Positions 41,418-49,485 of a stretch of 64,000 nt of DNA are shown piece by piece. The position numbers were made by a program, and so were the translations under genes. How positions within the stretch are numbered: the stretch's first letter is position 1; each line of letters opens with the position of its first letter. Source of the DNA: Streptomyces sp. NBC_01260. GTDB lineage: Bacteria; Actinomycetota; Actinomycetes; Streptomycetales; Streptomycetaceae. Below the pieces are notes generated by a model that was not told where the DNA came from, did not search any database, and saw only the letters and a list, made by a program, of their open reading frames with translations. The stretch lies in the NCBI RefSeq assembly GCF_036226405.1, contig NZ_CP108464.1, positions 4,464,001 to 4,528,000 on the forward strand, in the 5' to 3' direction.

Positions 41418-42413
41418 TCAGGCCGGCTGGGCTGCCCCGGTCTGGGCACCGTGCTCGTCGAGCACGAAGGCGGGGTCCACCTGGGCTGCCAGGTCGACCC
41501 CTGTCTTCTCGTTGCCCCAGCTCTCCGCGTTCTTCAGATGGAAATGCACCATCTGTCGCGTGTAACGCTCCCAGTCGCGCTGTCCGTACGAGTCCTCCGC
41601 GGCGTTCTGCAGAGCCTGCAGGGCCATCCGGTTGTCCGCCTCCAGCAGCTCGAAGCGGGCTGGGCGGCCCTTCTCCATGGCCCGCACCCAGTCGGAATGG
41701 CCGACGGTGACCAGCAGGTCGTCGCCGACCTCGGCGCGCAGGAACTCCAGGTCGTCCTCCCCCTGCACTTTGTTGCCGACGACCTTCAGTGCGACTCCGA
41801 AGTCACGTGCGTACTCCTTGTACTGACGGTAGACCGAGACTCCCTTGCGGGTCGGTTCCGCGACCAGGAACGTCATGTCGAAGCGGGTGAACATTCCCGA
41901 GGCGAAGGAGTCCGAGCCGGCGGTCATGTCGACCACGACGTACTCTTCGGGGCCGTCGACGAGATGGTTGAGGCAGAGCTCGACCGCGCCGACCTTGGAG
42001 TGATAGCAGGCCACCCCCAGGTCCGACTCGGTGAACGGCCCGGTGGCCATCAGCCGGATGTCCCCGTCGTCGAGCCCGACCGTGCGCGCGCATGCGTCGT
42101 AGATCGGGTTGTCCTCGCGCACACGGAGCAGTCGCGAGCCCTCGCCGGGCGGCGTCGTCTTGATCATCGTCTCGACCGAAGGGATGCGGGGATTGCTGCC
42201 GCGCAGATACTCCTTGATCAGAGGCAGCTGCGCTCCCATGGCGGGCAGTGCTGCGGCCTCCTCCTCGTCGAGGCCGAGCGCGGCCCCGAGATGCTGGTTG
42301 ATGTCGGCGTCCACCGCGACGACGTGGGCCTCATTGGCGGCAAGGTGGCGGATGAAGAGCGAGGACAGCGTGGTCTTGCCGCTGCCGCCCTTCCCTACGA
42401 AAGCGATCTTCAT
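41418..42413 (-). CDS. CooC/MinD-like ATP-binding protein
   Basis: A 331-residue SIMIBI ATPase. The deviant Walker A GKGGSGKTTLSSLF starts at residue 7, AVDADINQHLGAALGL is switch I and VVVDMTAGSDSFASGMF switch II. The layout resembles CooC-type ATPases that load metal centres, although no Ni/Fe enzyme genes are nearby. It is likely cytoplasmic and dimeric. The ATG at 42413 follows AGGTGA closely; a GTG two codons upstream is also possible. It is divergent from the Fic-like gene, 102 bp away. Confidence 0.82.
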   Translation of the reverse strand: MKIAFVGKGGSGKTTLSSLFIRHLAANEAHVVAVDADINQHLGAALGLDEEEAAALPAMGAQLPLIKEYLRGSNPRIPSVETMIKTTPPGEGSRLLRVREDNPIYDACARTVGLDDGDIRLMATGPFTESDLGVACYHSKVGAVELCLNHLVDGPEEYVVVDMTAGSDSFASGMFTRFDMTFLVAEPTRKGVSVYRQYKEYARDFGVALKVVGNKVQGEDDLEFLRAEVGDDLLVTVGHSDWVRAMEKGRPARFELLEADNRMALQALQNAAEDSYGQRDWERYTRQMVHFHLKNAESWGNEKTGVDLAAQVDPAFVLDEHGAQTGAAQPA

Positions 42414-42515
42414 GTTCACCTAGGGTAGTGGCACGATCGCTATCCGTCGTCGAGCTTCGTGAATAAGGCCACTCCGGGGGAGCAGGCGCGCGAGGGGCGC
42501 GTAGCCTCGCTACTT

Positions 42516-43340
42516 ATGAGTACGACTCCCTCGGACCCGCTCGCCACGCTGGGCACCCTGCCGGGCGTGACGGACGCGGTGGACTCCGTGCGCAAGGCTG
42601 TCGACCGCGTCTACGGTCACCGCGTCATGCGGCGCCGCAGTAACGAAGTCACCTCGGAGGCGGCCCTGCGGGGCGCCCGTGGGTCGGCCGCGCTCTCCGG
42701 TGCGGACTGGAACCTGGAAGAGGTGCGTCGGCGTACCGACTTCACCGGAGACAGCGAAGCGCGTGTGGTCGGGGCTGCTCTGCGGTTGACCGCAGAGGCG
42801 GGCCAACTGCTCTCCATCTGGCGGCAGTCGCCGTTGCGTGTGCTGGCGAGGCTGCATCTGGTGGCGGCCGGTGGCGCGGCGCCCGAGGATGCCGTCGGCC
42901 GGCCCCGCCTGGCGGGTGAGCCGGTGGATGAGCCGCTGATCGAAGCGCCGCTGCCCGACGCCGATGAGGTGGCGGGGCGGCTGGAAGGGCTCAGCGGGCT
43001 CATCCTTTCGGGGAGTGAGGCGCCCGCTCTGGTGACGGCCGCGGTCGTGCACGGTGAACTGCTGGCCCTGCGTCCCTTCGGTTCGTACAACGGCCTGGTC
43101 GCGCGGACCGCCGAGCGGATCGTGCTGATCGGCAGCGGGCTCGACCCGAAGTCGATCTGTCCGGCGGAGGTCGGCCATGCCGAGCAGGGGCGGGCGGCGT
43201 ACGTAGCAGCCTTCGAGGGTTATCTGTCGGGAACGCCGGAGGGGATGGCGGCCTGGATCGCGCACTGCGGGCGCGCGGCTGAACTCGGCGTCCGGGAATC
43301 GACGGCGGTCTGCGAGGCGCTCCAGCGCGGCGCCGCGTAA
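42516..43340 (+). CDS. degenerate Fic-like protein
   Basis: A 274-residue protein. Around residue 190 it reads LLALRPFGSYNGLVARTAERIVL, which lines up with the Fic motif HPFx2GNGRx2R but with Arg for the catalytic His and a changed phosphate loop, so AMP-transfer activity is unlikely. The rest is helical. Similar genes sit next to the ssd/tad cluster in other actinomycetes, sometimes called oxidoreductases without support. The ATG at 42516 has no strong ribosome binding site. A perfect hairpin terminator follows 62 bases after the stop. Confidence 0.7.
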   Translation: MSTTPSDPLATLGTLPGVTDAVDSVRKAVDRVYGHRVMRRRSNEVTSEAALRGARGSAALSGADWNLEEVRRRTDFTGDSEARVVGAALRLTAEAGQLLSIWRQSPLRVLARLHLVAAGGAAPEDAVGRPRLAGEPVDEPLIEAPLPDADEVAGRLEGLSGLILSGSEAPALVTAAVVHGELLALRPFGSYNGLVARTAERIVLIGSGLDPKSICPAEVGHAEQGRAAYVAAFEGYLSGTPEGMAAWIAHCGRAAELGVRESTAVCEALQRGAA

Positions 43341-43402
43341 CGACCGGGCGGCCGGAGATTTTCGGCGGCTCGGACGCCGGGGAGTGCCTGGCGAAAAGGG
43401 GT

Positions 43403-43430
43403 GCGGCGGTACCGACCTCGGTACCGCCGC
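43403..43430 (+). terminator. terminator after Fic-like gene
   Basis: GCGGCGGTACCGA (43403-43415) and TCGGTACCGCCGC (43418-43430) are perfect 13-bp arms around CC. Confidence 0.9.
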
Positions 43431-43852
43431 TGGCATGTCCGCCCGGTTACCAAGCGTCCTCTATATATGCCCATCAGGTCGGGTACTTCGCCCGTTCCTG
43501 GTGCGGCTGGCCCGTAATCGACGGGTCGACGTCGCGTGGGTGCCCGGCTTTCATGCGCGGTCCGTGGGGCCTTCTCTGCGTTACGGGTCATCCTCACGGA
43601 TGTCCTTGGTCTCGCGGGCCGTTGAGTCCTTTGTACTCCTGGGGCCGGGTGAGCGGTAGTGCTGGCGGCACTTCTTTACTTTTGGGTTCAATTACGGACT
43701 AGTCGGTTCAATTGGGTGTGCAGGGAATTCGGGAGCAGTAATGGCGGCCCGCGCTTGATTTCCGGGGTATCCGAGGTGGTCGGTGGCCCGGTTGGGCGGG
43801 GAGGGGCGTTCGTCGTCCGGGTGTCCGCCGACGGGGCCGAGGGCGGGCTGCG
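43431..43852. other. intergenic region without recognised gene
   Basis: These 422 bases lie beyond the Fic-like gene and before the stop of the HAD gene. The stretch 43670-43745 is clearly less GC-rich, with GGTTCAATT occurring twice (43684 and 43704). Frames here lack codon bias and start signals, so I call none. Confidence 0.5.
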
Positions 43853-44692
43853 TCATGCGGACGCCGCAGCGGTGCGCCGGCGGGCGGTGTACCAGACGAG
43901 TCCGGCGGTGAGAGCGGCTGCGCCCACTGCTGCCGCGGCCATGAGTGCCGGGCGCGGCGGCAACGAAAAGGCGGGCAATCGCTGCTTGAGCCGGACCGGG
44001 CGGTCGAAGACGAGAATCGGCCACTCCCGGAGAGTCGCCTCGCGGCGTAGGGCACGGTCCGGATTGACCGCGTGCGGATGGCCGACGGACTCCAGCATCG
44101 GCACATCGGTCGCGGAATCGCTGTAGGCGTAGCAGCGCGCGAGGTCGTAGCCCTCGGAAACGGCGAGGGCCTTGATGGCCTCTGCCTTCGTCGGCCCGTA
44201 CGCGTAGTACTCCACCTCGCCGGTGAAGCAGCCGTCGTCACCGACGACCATGCGCGTGGCGACGACGCGGTCGGCACCGAGCAGCTCACCGATCGGTTCG
44301 ACGACCTCGGCGCCGGAGGTCGAGACGATGACCACATCGCGTCCCGCGGTGTGATGTTCCTCGATGAGCGTTGCCGCTTCGTCATAGATGATCGGGTCGA
44401 TCAGATCGTGCAGAGTCTCGGCGACAATTTCCTTCACCTGCTGGACGTTCCAGCCTTTGCAGAGCGCGGAGAGATACTCGCGCATCCGCTCCATCTGGTC
44501 GTGATCTGCGCCCCCGGCAAGGAACACGAACTGTGCGTACGCAGTGCGCAGTACGGCACGGCGGTTGATCAGCCCGCCTTGGTAGAAGGACTTGCTGAAG
44601 GTCAGCGTCGAAGACTTCGCAATGACCGTCTTGTCCAGGTCAAAGAAGGCTGCTGTGCGCGGCAAGAAGCAGTTTTCCACAAGGCAGAGCAT
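43853..44692 (-). CDS. HAD-IB family phosphatase with C-terminal membrane helix
   Basis: A 279-residue HAD hydrolase. Motif I is FFDLDKTVI (nucleophile and acid aspartates), motif II VIVSTSG, and motif III/IV YGPTKAEAI...CYAYSDSATDVPMLESVG. It belongs to the SerB-like IB subfamily. A hydrophobic segment (about residues 252-272) near the C-terminus should anchor it in the membrane with the catalytic domain inside. Homologues next to ssd have been called morphological differentiation-associated in Streptomyces, and the Mycobacterium tuberculosis Rv3661-Rv3660c pair has the same layout. The ATG at 44692 has no ribosome binding site; a GTG five codons in is an alternative. Confidence 0.88.
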   Translation of the reverse strand: MLCLVENCFLPRTAAFFDLDKTVIAKSSTLTFSKSFYQGGLINRRAVLRTAYAQFVFLAGGADHDQMERMREYLSALCKGWNVQQVKEIVAETLHDLIDPIIYDEAATLIEEHHTAGRDVVIVSTSGAEVVEPIGELLGADRVVATRMVVGDDGCFTGEVEYYAYGPTKAEAIKALAVSEGYDLARCYAYSDSATDVPMLESVGHPHAVNPDRALRREATLREWPILVFDRPVRLKQRLPAFSLPPRPALMAAAAVGAAALTAGLVWYTARRRTAAASA

Positions 44693-44763
44693 AGAGGCCC
44701 ACCATTCGGCGTAAACTCCGGCGCGTGGGTTTGCCTGAGAAGGCGCTCGGGTACACCATGGAA

Positions 44764-44867
44764 GTCACGGATCGTTCGCGACCGTGCTAACCCGGTCCGG
44801 CTCCTCCCCCCCCGAGTCGGCCGTGGGGACGACCCCCGCTCTCCCCCCCGGCGGGGGTCGTCGCATG
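44764..44867 (+). ncRNA. 6C small RNA
   Basis: Two stem-loops with C-rich loops lie in tandem. The first is CCGGCTC (44797-44803) with GAGTCGG (44814-44820) around a loop ending in eight C. The second is GACGACCCCCGC (44828-44839) with GCGGGGGTCGTC (44851-44862) around a loop holding seven C. This is the definition of the actinobacterial 6C RNA. The place, between an SerB-like HAD gene and ssd, is where Mycobacterium tuberculosis has its 6C RNA (B11). TTTGCC (44730) and TACACC (44752), 16 bases apart, could be its promoter; the 5' end given is an estimate from it. The second hairpin probably ends the RNA. Confidence 0.88.
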
Positions 44868-44960
44868 TCCGGACGCATTTCTGTCGCTCGGAATCAAGCA
44901 TTTCTCCTCCTTCTCGGCCGCGGCGACCCGCAACTGCGCTGAACTCACATCAGCATGCCT

Positions 44961-45125
44961 CGTCACGATGCGTGACGGAAGGGCTGCTCTCCGGAAGCCG
45001 CCGGTTCGAGTGACGGGGATATTCACAACGGCGGAGTTGTCCACAGTTTTTGAGCAAGATCCACACGATTTCCTGAAGCGCTGCACCGTGATTCCACCCG
45101 TGAAGTCCACGGGTTGCGGAATCAC
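44961..45125 (+). promoter_or_regulatory. ssd upstream region: palindrome, DnaA-box-like site, hairpin
   Basis: CGTCACG-ATG-CGTGACG (44961-44977) is a perfect inverted repeat. TTGTCCACA, identical to the Streptomyces DnaA-box consensus, is at 45036-45044. A hairpin of GTGATTCC/GGAATCAC enclosing CCCGTG/CACGGG spans 45088-45125, ending 68 bases before the ssd start. No gene is seen between the 6C RNA and ssd. Confidence 0.5.
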
Positions 45126-45193
45126 CGTTCTCGGAACGCTCCGAGACCGCCGCGAAACCGCGGTGAAGGTGAGCGAAGAAGGGGGCTGAGATC

Positions 45194-46336
45194 GTGGCTG
45201 AATCCAGTGCACGGGATCGTTTGCAGGCCGTCGGGTTGCGGCGGGGCGGGCCGTTGATCGTCACCGAGGATGTGGATCTGCTCGACGATCTGCTGAGGCT
45301 GTGCGCGGCCGCCGGCGCGGAGCCCGAGGTCCATCACACGCTGCCGGATCGGCGAGGGGGCTGGGAGCGGGCGCCCATGGTCCTCGTCGGGGACGACGCG
45401 GCACCGCGGTGCCGCGGGGCGGCTCGAAGGCGGGGCGTGATGCTGGTCGGGCGCGATCAGGACGCGCCCGATGTCTGGCGCCGGGCCGTGGAGATCGGGG
45501 CCGAATATGTGCTGCGGCTGCCCGATTCGGAGAACTGGCTCGTCGATCAGATCGCCAACGCGACGGAAGGCGTCGGAAGGCCGGCGCTCACCGTCGGGGT
45601 GATCGGCGGCCGGGGTGGCGCCGGTGCGTCCACGCTGGCCTGCGCACTCGCGGTGACCGCGGCGAGGATCGGGCGGCGGACCATGCTGATCGACGGCGAC
45701 CCGCTGGGCGGTGGCATCGATGTGCTGCTCGGCGGCGAACGGGCGGAGGGCATGAGGTGGCCTGATTTCGCCCATTCCAAGGGGCGCGTCGGTGGCGGCG
45801 CCCTGGAGGAGTCGCTGCCCGCGCTGCACGGGCTGCGAGTGCTCAGCTGGGGCCGTGACGACTGGGTGGTCATCCCGCCACAGGCCATGCAGGCAGTCCT
45901 GGCCGCCGCGCGGAGGCTCGGCGGGGTGGTGGTCGTCGATCTGCCGCGCCGTGTCGATGAGGCGGTGGCCGAGGCCCTTGCGCAACTGGACCTCGGGCTT
46001 GTGGTGGTGCCCGGGGAACTGAGGGCGGTCGCCGCGGCGAAACGGGTGGCGTCGATGGCGGGGATGGTGCTCGACGACCTCCGGGTGGTGGCACGCGGGC
46101 CGTACGCGTCCGGCCTCGACGAACAATGGGTGGCGCGTGCCATGGGGCTTCCACTGGCCGGCGAACTTCCCTTGGAGCAAGGCCTGCTGGCTGAGCAGGA
46201 CATGGGTGAGCCGCCCGGCGGCAGCGTTCGCGGGCCGCTTGCCAGGTTCTGCTCGGCCTTCTGGGACCAGGCGCTCGCCGGTGAGCGCGCCGGTGGACCG
46301 GCCGTCGGAGGACCGGCCGCCGGAGGTGCCTCATGA
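45194..46336 (+). CDS. ssd: Ssd / CpaE-like septum-site ATPase
   Basis: A 380-residue protein of the MinD/CpaE group that heads the Flp/Tad cluster. A receiver-like N-terminal half (about residues 15-120) precedes the ATPase domain. Its P-loop reads VIGGRGGAGASTLACALA: both lysines of the usual deviant Walker A are replaced (Arg early, Ala late), so nucleotide handling may be altered. IDGDPLGGGIDVLLG and VVVDLPRRVDEAV are the switch regions. In mycobacteria the homologue Ssd affects septum formation; CpaE-type proteins localise pilus machinery. The GTG at 45194 follows a purine-rich stretch. The stop overlaps the ATG of tadA. Confidence 0.9.
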   Translation: MAESSARDRLQAVGLRRGGPLIVTEDVDLLDDLLRLCAAAGAEPEVHHTLPDRRGGWERAPMVLVGDDAAPRCRGAARRRGVMLVGRDQDAPDVWRRAVEIGAEYVLRLPDSENWLVDQIANATEGVGRPALTVGVIGGRGGAGASTLACALAVTAARIGRRTMLIDGDPLGGGIDVLLGGERAEGMRWPDFAHSKGRVGGGALEESLPALHGLRVLSWGRDDWVVIPPQAMQAVLAAARRLGGVVVVDLPRRVDEAVAEALAQLDLGLVVVPGELRAVAAAKRVASMAGMVLDDLRVVARGPYASGLDEQWVARAMGLPLAGELPLEQGLLAEQDMGEPPGGSVRGPLARFCSAFWDQALAGERAGGPAVGGPAAGGAS

Positions 46337-47463
46337 CCGAGGCGCTGCTCGACGCCGTTCGGCAGCGGCTGGCGCGGAGCGGAGCGGCGCCGACCCCGGC
46401 CGGGGTCGCGGCCGCGCTGCGGGCGCAGGGGCGACTCCTGGGGGACGCCGAAGTGCTCTGCGCCGCAGATGAGCTGCGTGGCGAGCTGATCGGGACCGGC
46501 GTGCTGGAGCCGCTCCTCGCGGATCCGGCGGTCACCGATGTCCTGGTGTCCGCGCCCGACCGGGTGTGGGTGGACCGGGGCCGCGGACTCGAACTCACCG
46601 GGGTGACCTTCGCCGACGCGGCGGCGGTGCGCAGGCTCGCGCAGCGGCTCGCCGCCGTGGCGGGGCGGCGGCTGGACGATGCCAGGCCCTGGGTGGACGC
46701 GCGGCTTCCGGACGGGACCCGGATGCACGCCGTGCTGCCACCGGTGTCGGTCGGATCGACCTGCCTGTCGTTGCGGGTGGTCCGTCCCAAGGCCTTCTCG
46801 CTGGGCGAGCTGGTTGCGGCGGGGACCGTACCCCCAGGTGGTGACCGGGTGCTGCGGGCGCTGGTGGAGGCCCGGGTCTCCTACCTCATCAGTGGAGGAA
46901 CGGGGGCCGGAAAGACAACGCTCCTCGCCAGCCTGTTGGGTGCGGTCGGGGAGCAGGAGCGGATCGTGCTCGCCGAGGACTCCGCCGAGTTGCGTCCGGA
47001 CCATCCGCACGTCGTACGGCTGGAATCGCGTCCTGCCAACCAGGAGGGTGCCGGGCAGGTGACGCTCCGGGACCTGGTGCGACAGGCCCTGCGTATGCGG
47101 CCCGACAGGCTGGTGGTCGGGGAAGTACGGGGTGCGGAAGTCACCGAACTGCTGGCTGCGCTGAATACCGGCCATGAGGGCGGCTCGGGGACGGTCCACG
47201 CAAACGCGGCCGAGCACGTCCCGGCCCGGCTGGAGGCGCTGGGGACGGCGGCGGGGTTGGACCGTACGGCACTTCACAGCCAGCTGGCGGCGGCGCTGTC
47301 CGTGGTGGTTCATCTCGTACGGGACCGGGCCGGGCGGCGGCGGATTGCCGAGGTCCAGGTTCTGGAGCGGGATGCGGCGGGGCTGGTGGTGACCGTACCG
47401 GCACTGCGGTGGGGCGCGGCCGGATTCGAGCGCGAGCGGGGCTGGAGGCGTTGCGGTCGCTGA
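46333..47463 (+). CDS. tadA: Tad/Flp pilus secretion ATPase TadA (CpaF)
   Basis: A 376-residue hexameric secretion ATPase. The N-terminal domain (to about residue 170) precedes Walker A GGTGAGKTTLLASLL, the acidic box LAEDSAELRPDHPHVVRLE, Walker B DRLVVGEVRGAEV, and the His box SGTVHANAAEHVPARL. It powers assembly of the Flp-type pilin encoded at 49288. It is coupled to ssd by ATGA, and tadB starts 13 bp after its stop. Length and motifs are normal for the actinobacterial CpaF group. Confidence 0.93.
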   Translation: MTEALLDAVRQRLARSGAAPTPAGVAAALRAQGRLLGDAEVLCAADELRGELIGTGVLEPLLADPAVTDVLVSAPDRVWVDRGRGLELTGVTFADAAAVRRLAQRLAAVAGRRLDDARPWVDARLPDGTRMHAVLPPVSVGSTCLSLRVVRPKAFSLGELVAAGTVPPGGDRVLRALVEARVSYLISGGTGAGKTTLLASLLGAVGEQERIVLAEDSAELRPDHPHVVRLESRPANQEGAGQVTLRDLVRQALRMRPDRLVVGEVRGAEVTELLAALNTGHEGGSGTVHANAAEHVPARLEALGTAAGLDRTALHSQLAAALSVVVHLVRDRAGRRRIAEVQVLERDAAGLVVTVPALRWGAAGFERERGWRRCGR

Positions 47464-47476
47464 TCGGGGGTGAGCT

Positions 47477-48355
47477 GTGACCGGTGCGGAGGTGGCGATG
47501 CCGGAGGCGGTGCATGCGGCGGCGCTGTGCGCGGGAGCGGCTGCCTGGCTGGTGGTGGCCGGGCGGGGCCAAGGGCGCCGAAGAGCGGCGGAGTTGTTCG
47601 CCGGAGGGGCTGCGGAGTCGCCCCCGGGGGAGCGGTGGGAGAGCGGTCGGAGGCGGCTCCAGGTGCGGCTGAGGGGGCGGTGGGAGTGGCTCTGCCTGCC
47701 GGTGGCTCTGGTTCTGGGGGTCCTTGGCGAGTCCGTGCTGCCGATGGCCGCTGGGGCGGTCGCGGTGCCGCTGGTGCGGCGATGGCTGCGGAGAAGGAAG
47801 TTGCGCGAGGACCGGGAGCACCGGGCCGACGGAGTGGTGGACCTGTGCGGTGCGGTGGTGGGTGAGCTGAGGGCCGGCCGCGAACCGGGGCAGGCGCTGC
47901 TCGTCGCGGTCCGCGGAACAGGGGCGTTGGGCGTGGCGGAGGCGGGGGTGTCGGCTGCGGCGCGGTTCGGGGGCGATGTCCCGGGAGCACTGGGACAGGC
48001 GGCCTGCGAACCGGGCCTGGACGGGCTCGCCGGAGTAGCCGCCTGCTGGCGGGTGGCGGTGGACGGCGGGGCCGGACTCGCGGCCGGTCTGGACCGGCTG
48101 GAGGGCTCGTTGCGGGCCGAGCGGCGTCGGCGGGAGGAGCTGCGGGCGCAACTGGCCGGTGCGTGGTCGACGGTTGCGGTGCTGGCCTTGTTACCCGTGC
48201 TGGGCATGGGGCTTGGTGCCGCGCTCGGGGCGGATCCGTTGAGGGTGCTGCTGCACAGTCCGGCCGGCCTGGTCTGCCTGGTGGCGGGCGGCTTGCTGGA
48301 GGCGGCCGGTCTGGCCTGGGCCGGCCGCATCGTCCGGGCGGGAGAAGCGGTATGA
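47477..48355 (+). CDS. tadB: Tad pilus inner-membrane protein TadB-like (T2SS F family)
   Basis: A 292-residue membrane protein. Two helices in the first 90 residues (LCAGAAAWLVVAGRG and WLCLPVALVLGVLGESVLPMAAG) precede a cytoplasmic helical domain (VVDLCGAVVGELRAGREPGQALLVAV, the F-domain core) and two C-terminal helices (TVAVLALLPVLGMGLGAALG and GLVCLVAGGLLEAAGL). It forms the pilus assembly platform with TadC. The GTG start at 47477 has GGGGGTGAG upstream. The stop overlaps the tadC ATG by 4 bp. Confidence 0.88.
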   Translation: MTGAEVAMPEAVHAAALCAGAAAWLVVAGRGQGRRRAAELFAGGAAESPPGERWESGRRRLQVRLRGRWEWLCLPVALVLGVLGESVLPMAAGAVAVPLVRRWLRRRKLREDREHRADGVVDLCGAVVGELRAGREPGQALLVAVRGTGALGVAEAGVSAAARFGGDVPGALGQAACEPGLDGLAGVAACWRVAVDGGAGLAAGLDRLEGSLRAERRRREELRAQLAGAWSTVAVLALLPVLGMGLGAALGADPLRVLLHSPAGLVCLVAGGLLEAAGLAWAGRIVRAGEAV

Positions 48356-49197
48356 GCGCCGGATTCGGTGAAGTTGTCCACAGGCTGGGGGCCATTGGGG
48401 CGGCGGCGGGTGTGTGCACCCAGTTGGCGCTTGCCCTGGCCGGTCGGCGGACCGGGCGGCGGGTGCGTCGCAGGGGAGCGGCGATTCTGGCGGTGGACGA
48501 GCTGGGTTCGGTGCGTTCTGGCGGCCGTGTCGGCACAGTCGGCCGGGTTCGGCGTCGGCTCGGCCCACTGGTGGCCGGTGCTCCGGCCAGGCAGTGGGCG
48601 GCGGCGCTGGGTGTCGTGCCGGCGAGCTGGATTCTGGTAGGCGGTCTGCTGGGGTGGGCGGTTGGCCTGGTGGCGGGCTACGGCGCCTGGCGGTGGCAGC
48701 GGGCTCGGCTGGGGAAGGCGCCGCATGTCGCGGCCGAGGAGACGGCGAAGGCCGCGGAGGCAGTACGTCAGCTTCCGCTGGCTGCCGACCTGCTGGCGGC
48801 CTGCATCTCCGTCGGGGCGGGTCCGCGAGAGGCGGCAGAGGCGGTGGGGGAGTCGCTGGGTGGGCCGGTCGGTGAACAGCTGGCCCGGACGGCGGCGGAG
48901 ATCCGGCTCGGTGGGGACCCCGCCGTCGCCTGGGGGAGGTTCGGGGAGATACCTGGAGCTGCCGCTCTGGCCCGCTGTCTGGACCGGGCCGCTGCGACCG
49001 GCGCTCCGGCGGCGGAGCCGGTCTCCAGGCTGGCCGAAGCGATGCGGGCCGAGCGGTCGAGCGCGGCGGTGGCGCGTGCGCAGAGGGCCGGCGTACTGAT
49101 CACCGCGCCTGTCGGGCTCTGCTTCCTTCCCGCCTTTCTCGTGGTGGGAGTGGCGCCCGTGGTGATCGGTCTGGCGACGGGATTGCTGAATCCCTGA
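48352..49197 (+). CDS. tadC: Tad pilus inner-membrane protein TadC-like (T2SS F family)
   Basis: A 281-residue partner of TadB. An N-terminal hydrophobic stretch and a helix pair around residues 80-115 (WILVGGLLGWAVGLVAGYGAW) lead to a T2SS-F domain (LPLAADLLAACISVGAGPREAAEAVGESLGG, then AEIRLGGDPAVAWGRFG) and a last hydrophobic segment (GLCFLPAFLVVGVAPVVIGLA). Start ATG overlaps the tadB stop. It ends 90 bases before the pilin gene, a gap that contains a 19-bp tandem repeat and probably a separate promoter. Confidence 0.88.
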   Translation: MSAGFGEVVHRLGAIGAAAGVCTQLALALAGRRTGRRVRRRGAAILAVDELGSVRSGGRVGTVGRVRRRLGPLVAGAPARQWAAALGVVPASWILVGGLLGWAVGLVAGYGAWRWQRARLGKAPHVAAEETAKAAEAVRQLPLAADLLAACISVGAGPREAAEAVGESLGGPVGEQLARTAAEIRLGGDPAVAWGRFGEIPGAAALARCLDRAAATGAPAAEPVSRLAEAMRAERSSAAVARAQRAGVLITAPVGLCFLPAFLVVGVAPVVIGLATGLLNP

Positions 49198-49206
49198 CGC
49201 ACCAAC

Positions 49207-49244
49207 AACGGTTCATGCGGTCAATAACGGTTCATGCGGTCAAT
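49207..49244. repeat. perfect 19-bp tandem duplication before pilin gene
   Basis: AACGGTTCATGCGGTCAAT occurs at 49207-49225 and again at 49226-49244, 43 bases before the pilin start codon. Confidence 0.92.
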
Positions 49245-49287
49245 AGGCCAATTCGGGTAGAAATCTATCTCGCGGGGGTTTGAAATC

Positions 49288-49485
49288 ATGCGGAAAGTAA
49301 TGAATTGGGTGCGGAGTCTGGTACGCGGGGCTCGGTCGGACAGGGGCATGACGACGTCCGAATACGCGGTGGGGACGATCGCCGCCTGTGCGTTCGCTGC
49401 GGTGCTCTACAAGGTGGTCACCAGTGCACCGGTCATGGCGCAGTTGCAATCACTGCTGAAGGACGCCCTCGATGCGAAGTTCTGA
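49288..49485 (+). CDS. Flp-pilin-like DUF4244 protein
   Basis: A 65-residue prepilin. A basic leader (MRKVMNWVRSLVRGARSDRG) is followed by MTTSEYAVGTIAACAFAAVLYKVVTS; cleavage after Gly20 would leave Met1 and the key Glu5 (TSEY), as in Flp pilins. The rest is one hydrophobic helix and a short tail. This is the probable structural subunit moved by TadA/B/C. No prepilin peptidase gene is in the window. GGGGG 11 bases before the ATG may serve as binding site. The end overlaps the next gene by 14 bp. Confidence 0.9.
   Translation: MRKVMNWVRSLVRGARSDRGMTTSEYAVGTIAACAFAAVLYKVVTSAPVMAQLQSLLKDALDAKF

Noticed and set aside
48368..48376. TTGTCCACA inside tadC as a DnaA box
   Set aside because: A single match inside a coding region is expected by chance and has no supporting context.
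45547..48726. A 1059-codon minus-strand frame across ssd, tadA, tadB and tadC
   Set aside because: Its Pro/Ser/Arg/Thr composition is that of a complement frame, and it covers four well-supported genes on the other strand.
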